Shown here one piece after another: positions 59,279 to 64,000 of a stretch of DNA of 64,000 bases. Every line of letters begins with the position of its first letter. The stretch's first letter is position 1. The DNA lies in the NCBI GenBank assembly GCA_963834825.1, contig CAWICZ010000010.1:62001-126000 (forward strand), in the 5' to 3' direction. Both the position numbers and the translations under genes were made by a program. The notes under the pieces are model-generated. The model was given only the letters and a program-made list of their open reading frames with translations. It ran no database searches and was not told the DNA's origin. The stretch comes from JACDAN01 sp963834825 (GTDB taxonomy: Bacteria; Actinomycetota; Thermoleophilia; Gaiellales; Gaiellaceae).

Positions 59279-59589
59279 GTGGTGACCCCGCGAAGGAAGA
59301 CCCTGAGCCGATCGTTGAAAGGACGGCCCAAAAGCTGGGGGTTGTGCGCGGCGCCGGCGAACCGAACCTGCTCGCAACTAAGCCTTTGCGCGAGCATGTC
59401 GCAGACGGCCTGAAGCGCACGCCCAGCGACCTCCCGAGGAGCGCCGTTCCGATCGACGAACTGGAGCCGATACTCGTCGGCGAGCTCACGCTGCGCGACG
59501 AACGCCTCCCTGCTCGAGCCGAACCCGCCGTGGACGAGGACGACGGCGTCGCCCTCACCGAGCTCGAGGATGTGGAGATCAGTCGCCAT
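59269..59589 (-). pseudogene. Alpha/beta hydrolase, internally deleted
   Basis: A 106-residue frame. The start MATDLHILELGEGDAVVLVH GGFGSSREAFVAQRELADEY is a normal alpha/beta hydrolase N-terminus with the HGG oxyanion motif. After FVDRNGAPREV it jumps to a C-terminal-like LLGRPFNDRLRVFLRG. The G-x-S-x-G elbow and the catalytic Asp and His are missing, so about 150 residues have been lost. Probably inactive. Confidence 0.6.
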
Positions 59590-59712
59590 GCGGGCGAGTT
59601 TGACCCTTCTGGGGGAGGGGAATGCCGGTTTCTGTGACTACCATCCGGCGCTGACGTAACAGGCCAGGGCCGCCGCCTATAGCTGTTCGCGGCCCGACGT
59701 TCCTCTCTCTTC

Positions 59713-60222
59713 ATGCCGAACCCCCTCCGCAGACTCCTGCTCGCCTTCACGCTCGCCGTGTGCGTCGCCGGCTTGTCCGCGACGAGCGCTGCGGCGAGAC
59801 TGGACGGCCCGCCGAGGATCGAGCGCCCGCCCGTACAGAAGCGGACGCACAGGCCGACGCTCGGTGAACGCGCGGCGAGGCTGGCGCTGAAGGCGGTCGG
59901 CGTTCCCTACGTTTGGGGAGGTGGTTCGCCGGCGAGCGGGTTCGACTGCTCGGGGCTCGTCTCCTGGGCGTACGGTCGGCTCGGGGTCCGGCTCCCGCAC
60001 AGCTCCTACGCCCTCTACGGCCGCGGCCGCCGCGTCGCGCGCTCGCGGCTGAAGCCGGGCGACCTGGTCTTCTTCTACGGGCTCGGCCACGTCGGCATGT
60101 ACCTCGGGCGAGGGAGGATGGTTCACGCTCCGACGTCGGGGCGCAACGTCGAGGTCGTGCCGCTCGGTAGCTCGCACTACGGCCGCAGCCTGATCGCCGC
60201 CCGCCGCATCCTTCGCGCCTAG
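59713..60222 (+). CDS. NlpC/P60 cell-wall hydrolase
   Basis: A 169-residue exported peptidase. The signal peptide is about 1-28 (LLLAFTLAVCVAGLSATSAAA). The NlpC/P60 domain has the catalytic Cys79 in GFDCSGLVSWAYG, His126 in GLGHVGMYLG and a third polar residue near His138 (MVHAP). It cleaves stem peptides of peptidoglycan. It is unusually short, with no extra wall-binding domain, so it may act on released fragments or need a partner. Confidence 0.9.
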   Translation: MPNPLRRLLLAFTLAVCVAGLSATSAAARLDGPPRIERPPVQKRTHRPTLGERAARLALKAVGVPYVWGGGSPASGFDCSGLVSWAYGRLGVRLPHSSYALYGRGRRVARSRLKPGDLVFFYGLGHVGMYLGRGRMVHAPTSGRNVEVVPLGSSHYGRSLIAARRILRA

Positions 60223-60315
60223 GCCTCGACTCGCCAGCTCGTCCGAATACGGCGAGTAATCCGACGGGCCTACCCGTATACGAGTCGCATCCTGATCGGC
60301 TCGAAGGAGGCTCGC

Positions 60316-61605
60316 GTGAATGCTTTCGTCGCACGATTGGTGGTCGTACTCGTACTCGCTGCCTTACCGATGAGCGTCGCCTGGGGCGCAGACGGCGGCG
60401 AGACTCGTTACCACGTCACCAACCTCGATTCGCTCGGCGGGACGCCGAGCGAGGGCAACAGCATCAACAACCGCGGGTGGATCGCCGGCCCGTCCGAGCT
60501 GGCGGGGAACGCCGTGCGGCGCGCGACCCTCTGGCGAGACGGCGACCCGCAGGACCTCGGGACGCTCGGCGGGCTTCACAGCAACGTGCTCTTTCCGGTG
60601 AAGAACGTGCGTGGCTTGATCACCGGAATCGCCGAGACGGCCGAGCCCGACCCGTTGAACGAGCGCTGGAGCTGCTCGCGCTTCTTCCCCTCGCGTACCG
60701 GGAACATCTGCCGTGGCTTCGTCTGGCGGAACGGGAAGATGCGGCCGCTGCCCACGCTCGGCGGCTCGAACGGCTTCGCGACCGGCTCCAACAATCGACG
60801 CCAGGTGGTCGGCTGGGCGGAGAACACGGTCCGCGATCCGACATGCAGCCAAGTGGACGAGCAGTATCTGCAGTTCCACGCGGTGATCTGGGGACCGGGC
60901 AGGCGCCAGATCAAAGACCTGCCGCCGCTGCCCGGGGACTCGGCGAGCGCCGCCACGGCGATCAACGACCTCGGTCAGGTCGTGGGCATCTCCGGCCGGT
61001 GCGACCGGGCCTTCGGCCGGTTCAGCGCAATCCATTCCGTGCTCTGGAAGGACGGCGTGCCGACGAACATCGGCGATCTCGGCGGCGTTGCCTGGAACAC
61101 GCCGGTGGCGATCAACCGTCGCGGCGACATCGTCGGGTTCTCGAACACGTCTCCCGCCGACGCCGGTTCGTTCAGGGCTCAGGCCTTCCTCAAGCTTGCG
61201 GGGCAGCCCATCCAGAATCTCGGCACGATCTCGCCGGACGAGACGCTCAGCCAGGCGCTCGGCATCAACGAGTCCCGCCAGGTCGTGGGCATCTCGTGCA
61301 CGCCGGGCTTCGCGAGCTGTCGAGCCTTCATCTGGGAAGACGGCGTCATGCGAGACCTCAACGGGCTGGTCGCTACCGGCTACTCCGACCATCTCATCAG
61401 CGCCAACGACATCAACGACCTCGGCCAGATCACCGGCCGCGCGCTCGAGCAGGGGACCGGCGCTGAAGTGCCGTTCGTGGCGACGCCCGCCGACGGGGAT
61501 TCCGACGGCGTCGGCTCCGCAGCGGCCGTCCCCGACTTGCCCGAATCGGTCAGGCAGAAGCTGATGGCGCGGTTTGGCATCCGCAAGGTCGACCTCGACT
61601 CGTAG
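60316..61605 (+). CDS. Secreted HAF-repeat protein
   Basis: A 429-residue exported protein. The signal peptide is MNAFVARLVVVLVLAALPMSVAWGA-like (about 1-24). The rest is repeats with the pattern INxxGQVVG...A(F/V)xW..G...LGxLGG: for example AINDLGQVVGISGR, SVLWKDGVPTNIGDLGG, GINESRQVVGIS, AFIWEDGVMRDLN. These are HAF/DUF3466-type repeats forming a beta-propeller-like fold. Function unknown; extracellular. It is followed by a strong hairpin terminator. Confidence 0.8.
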   Translation: MNAFVARLVVVLVLAALPMSVAWGADGGETRYHVTNLDSLGGTPSEGNSINNRGWIAGPSELAGNAVRRATLWRDGDPQDLGTLGGLHSNVLFPVKNVRGLITGIAETAEPDPLNERWSCSRFFPSRTGNICRGFVWRNGKMRPLPTLGGSNGFATGSNNRRQVVGWAENTVRDPTCSQVDEQYLQFHAVIWGPGRRQIKDLPPLPGDSASAATAINDLGQVVGISGRCDRAFGRFSAIHSVLWKDGVPTNIGDLGGVAWNTPVAINRRGDIVGFSNTSPADAGSFRAQAFLKLAGQPIQNLGTISPDETLSQALGINESRQVVGISCTPGFASCRAFIWEDGVMRDLNGLVATGYSDHLISANDINDLGQITGRALEQGTGAEVPFVATPADGDSDGVGSAAAVPDLPESVRQKLMARFGIRKVDLDS

Positions 61606-61613
61606 CTATGCAG

Positions 61614-61648
61614 AAGCGGCCGTGCGGGCTCTGCCCGCGCGGCCGCTT
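61614..61648. terminator. Bidirectional hairpin terminator
   Basis: AAGCGGCCGTGCGGGC, loop TCT, GCCCGCGCGGCCGCTT: a 16-bp stem with one mismatch, which is a wobble pair in one direction. It lies between the convergent HAF-repeat and ABC permease genes and should stop both transcripts. Confidence 0.8.
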
Positions 61649-62448
61649 TAGTCGATGAGCTTGCGGGTCATCGCGAGGATCGCGATGCGCCACATCACGA
61701 TTCCGAAGGCGATGAGGGCGCCGAGCCGGGCCACGTCGATCCACCCGTCCCAGCCGTAGATCACGCAGTCCCGCACGAGCTCGACGAGCTGGTGCAGCGG
61801 GTTCAGTTGCGCCAGCACCTGCGCCCACTCCGGAAAGTTGTCCAGCGGGAAGAACGAGCCTGCCAGGAGGAAGAGCGGCGTCAGCACGGCGCTGACCACG
61901 TAGTTGAAGTTCTCGAACGACTTCGAGAAGCCGGCGACAGAGATCCCGAAGTTCGCCCAGCCGTACCCGGCGATCCAGCCGATGAACGGCACGGCGATCA
62001 TTCCCCACGACGGCTCGAGTCCGAAGAAGATCGCGACCACCATCGGCACGCAGCCGTAGACGCCCGCCCGCGTCGCAATCCAGATCGCCTCGGCAGTGAC
62101 CAGCTCCTCGGTGTCGACCGGCGCGGCGAGGATCGCGTCGTAGGTGCGCTGAAACTGGTACTTGACGAAAGTCCCGAACATGCCCGGGAAGGCGCTCGAG
62201 AAGAGCACCGCGGTCGCGACCGTCCCCGTGCCGACGAATTCCACGGGGTCGAGACCGCCGATCGTGCTGACAATCGAGCCAAAGCCGAATCCGAACGCGA
62301 GCAGGAAGATCGTCGGCTCGACCGTGGACGCGAACGTGCTCGACCGCCAGTACGACGAGTAGTTGACGATCTCCCGGACGAGCACGCCGGTCAGCGCGGA
62401 CCGTTCGAGCCGGCCGATGCGTGCGGGCCGCGGCGCGACCGAAGCCAT
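61648..62448 (-). CDS. ABC-2 type permease (NodJ-like)
   Basis: A 266-residue membrane protein with six hydrophobic segments. The ABC-2 pattern is clear: YWRSSTFASTVEPTIFLLAF, RTYDAILAAPVDTEELVTAE (the coupling region) and the late TPLFLLAGSFFPLDNFPEWA with LNPLHQLVELVR. It exports a substrate with the ATPase encoded just upstream. The two genes overlap by one base (TGATG), so they are translated together. Substrate unknown; relatives export lipo-oligosaccharides or drugs. Confidence 0.9.
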   Translation of the reverse strand: MASVAPRPARIGRLERSALTGVLVREIVNYSSYWRSSTFASTVEPTIFLLAFGFGFGSIVSTIGGLDPVEFVGTGTVATAVLFSSAFPGMFGTFVKYQFQRTYDAILAAPVDTEELVTAEAIWIATRAGVYGCVPMVVAIFFGLEPSWGMIAVPFIGWIAGYGWANFGISVAGFSKSFENFNYVVSAVLTPLFLLAGSFFPLDNFPEWAQVLAQLNPLHQLVELVRDCVIYGWDGWIDVARLGALIAFGIVMWRIAILAMTRKLID

Positions 62449-63353
62449 CAGGCGATCTCCTCGCCGGTGAGCAGGACGAAGACATCTTCCAGGTTGGCCG
62501 GCCTTCGCTCGCCGTCGAAGCCTCCGACTCCGTCCACGTTCAGGATGGACACGCTCGTACCCGTCCTCCGAGTGCGAAGGCCCGCCGCTCCGGCTTCCTC
62601 CTCCACCTCCGCCAGGCGCGCGGGCGGCCCGTAGACCTCGAGTACCTCGCGGCCGGCGTGCTCGAGCACGAGCTCGGACGGCGCGCCGGCGGCCACCGCC
62701 TCACCGTGGGACATGATCAGGACGGTGTCCGCGAGGCGCTGCGCTTCCTCGATGTAGTGCGTGGACATGAGGATGGTCGTGCCCTCGTAGCGCAGCGCAT
62801 CGATCAGCGCCCAGAGCTCCTGGCGAACCTGCGGATCGAGTCCTACGGTCGGCTCGTCCATCAGCAGGAGCCTGGGCCGGTGGATGAGCGCGCGGGCGAT
62901 CAGGAGCCGCCGCCGCATGCCGCCGGACAGCTTGTCTACCCGCGAGTCGCGCCGGTCGACGAGCTTGGCCATCTGGAGAGCCCGCTCGATCGCTTCGTGC
63001 CGGTCGTGGCGTCGGATCCGGTAGAGGTGCGAAAAGACGAGCAGGTTCTGCTCGACCGTCAGCGTCGTGTCGAGGTTGTCGAGCTGCGGCGCGACCCCAG
63101 ACTGCGCTCGCGCCATCTTCGACTCCTTCGGCAGCTTGAAGCCGAGCACCTCGATCTCGCCCTCGTCGGCGATCGACTGGGCGGTGAGAAGGCGCATCGT
63201 CGTGGACTTCCCGGCGCCGTTGGGACCGAGCAGCCCGACGCACGTCCCGACCGGGACGTCGAGGTCGAGGCCGTTGACTGCCGTGATCTCCCCGTAGCGC
63301 TTCACGGCCCCGCGCAGGCGGATGGCGAGCTCGCGCGGCATCCGCCTCAGCAT
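62448..63353 (-). CDS. ABC transporter ATPase (NodI/DrrA-like)
   Basis: A 301-residue ATPase. Walker A is GPNGAGKST (43-51), the Q-loop is in SGVAPQLDNL, the signature is KLSGGMRRRL, Walker B is LLLMDEPTVGLDP and the switch His is in LMSTHYIEEAQ. The C-terminal 70 residues are the DrrA-type extension ending ANLEDVFVLLTGEEIA. It energises the permease encoded by the overlapping downstream gene. Start may be the ATG five codons in (MPRELAIRL). Confidence 0.92.
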   Translation of the reverse strand: MLRRMPRELAIRLRGAVKRYGEITAVNGLDLDVPVGTCVGLLGPNGAGKSTTMRLLTAQSIADEGEIEVLGFKLPKESKMARAQSGVAPQLDNLDTTLTVEQNLLVFSHLYRIRRHDRHEAIERALQMAKLVDRRDSRVDKLSGGMRRRLLIARALIHRPRLLLMDEPTVGLDPQVRQELWALIDALRYEGTTILMSTHYIEEAQRLADTVLIMSHGEAVAAGAPSELVLEHAGREVLEVYGPPARLAEVEEEAGAAGLRTRRTGTSVSILNVDGVGGFDGERRPANLEDVFVLLTGEEIA

Positions 63354-63397
63354 GCCAGTCGAGACTCGCGCCGCCGCGGCAACTACGATCGCGACCC

Positions 63398-64000
63398 GTG
63401 ATCGTTCGGACCGTGCGCGGCGACATCGACCCCGGCGAGCTCGGGCCCTGCGACGCCCACGAGCATCTCTTCCTCGTGACGCCGGCTCAGCCGGGCGACG
63501 AGTACAGCGATGTCGACCGGGCGACCGAGGAGGCGCACACGCTGGTCACCGCGGGCGCCCGGTCGCTCGTGGACTGGACGCCGATCGGGCTGGGCCGCGA
63601 CCTCGACGGGCTCCGCGCGGTTTCCGAGCGGGTCGGGCTCCACGTGGTCGCCGCGACGGGTCTCCACCGGGACGTCCACTACGCGGCCGACGACCCGCTT
63701 CGGAGCGAGTCCGTCGAGGTTCTCGCCGACCGCTTCACCGTGGAGCTCGAGCAGTGTGGGATCGTGAAGCTCGGCGCCGGCTACCACCAGCTTTCGCCGT
63801 TCGAGGCGAGGGCGTTCGAAGCCGGCGCGGTTGCGCACGGCCGGACCGGCGCACCGGTGTGCGTGCACACGGAGCACGGGACGATGGGGCTGGCGATCGT
63901 CGAGCGGCTCCGTCGACTGGGCGTCCAGGCGAGCTCGATCGTCCTCGCGCACCTCGATCGCAACCCGGACGCAGGAGAGCACGCGGAGACCGCGGCCACG
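63398..64000 (+). CDS. Phosphotriesterase-like amidohydrolase, partial
   Basis: A GTG at 63398 opens a frame to the right edge (201 codons). It starts VIVRTVRGDIDPGELGPCDA HEHLF; the H-x-H metal pair is His21 and His23. Later segments are IVKLGAGYHQLSPFEARAFE, in which the bridging Lys is expected, and APVCVHTEHGTMGLAIVERL with the next His, then SSIVLAHLDRNPD. This is the Php/PTE family: lactonases and related hydrolases with two metals. Divergent from the ABC ATPase across 44 bases. The C-terminus is outside the window. Confidence 0.85.
   Translation, partial: MIVRTVRGDIDPGELGPCDAHEHLFLVTPAQPGDEYSDVDRATEEAHTLVTAGARSLVDWTPIGLGRDLDGLRAVSERVGLHVVAATGLHRDVHYAADDPLRSESVEVLADRFTVELEQCGIVKLGAGYHQLSPFEARAFEAGAVAHGRTGAPVCVHTEHGTMGLAIVERLRRLGVQASSIVLAHLDRNPDAGEHAETAAT

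Overview
The window is high-GC DNA with dense short operons, frequent GTG/TTG starts and a LexA-type box of the Gram-positive form (CGAAC-N4-GTTCG). Gene content (large AtsA-like sulfatase, MalT-type regulator, CYTH-CHAD protein, SHOCT protein, stand-alone LigD polymerase, DinB, AdaA-AlkA fusion) suggests a soil actinobacterium, perhaps of the Thermoleophilia. That placement is an inference from gene content; there is no rRNA gene to test it.

Left part (about 0.2-21 kb): a segment bounded by two directly repeated 49-bp copies of a tRNA-Asp(GTC) 3' end (223-271 and 20950-20998, one mismatch). Both ends carry inward-lying GTGGCCCAAAC repeats, as expected for the ends of an integrated element, but no integrase is visible inside. 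It holds a large arylsulfatase, several very small membrane proteins, a MalT-type regulator, a response regulator/histidine kinase pair, a metallo-beta-lactamase-fold protein with a histone-H1-like tail, a CobW GTPase, a broken ZIP metal transporter split into two pieces 3.5 kb apart, a channel-like protein, a NarL regulator and a cation/proton antiporter. Seven copies of the palindrome TTCACCCGGGTGAA (two with one change) lie between genes here, and I found none in the remaining 43 kb.

Middle (21-34.5 kb): methyltransferase, LigD-type polymerase, sigma factor, then an apparent operon of three tandem epoxide hydrolases followed by a thioredoxin-fold protein and a nitronate monooxygenase. A leucine-type dehydrogenase, an SDR-TetR operon and a divergent quinone reductase/MarR pair follow, each with a plausible operator. 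The theme is oxidation and detoxification of small organic compounds.

Right-centre (34.5-46 kb): a roughly 2.3-kb arylsulfatase + HAD phosphatase unit present twice. The first copy carries six single-base insertions and ends in a potassium-channel fragment; the second is intact apart from one shift near the HAD C-terminus. Membrane and lipoproteins of unknown function follow.

Right part (46-64 kb): secreted CHRD protein, reductase, acetyltransferase, iron-sulfur protein, CYTH-CHAD, ECF sigma factor, XRE regulator, SOS-type DinB, AdaA-AlkA, FAD oxidase, winged-helix AlkZ-like protein, NlpC/P60 hydrolase, HAF-repeat secreted protein, an ABC exporter and the start of a phosphotriesterase-like gene. 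DNA alkylation and lesion handling is a recurrent theme (dinB, adaA-alkA, AlkZ-like, LigD polymerase).

Many conserved genes are interrupted by one frameshift, nearly always an extra base. This may be residual insertion error of a long-read assembly rather than biology, so such genes are annotated across the shift.
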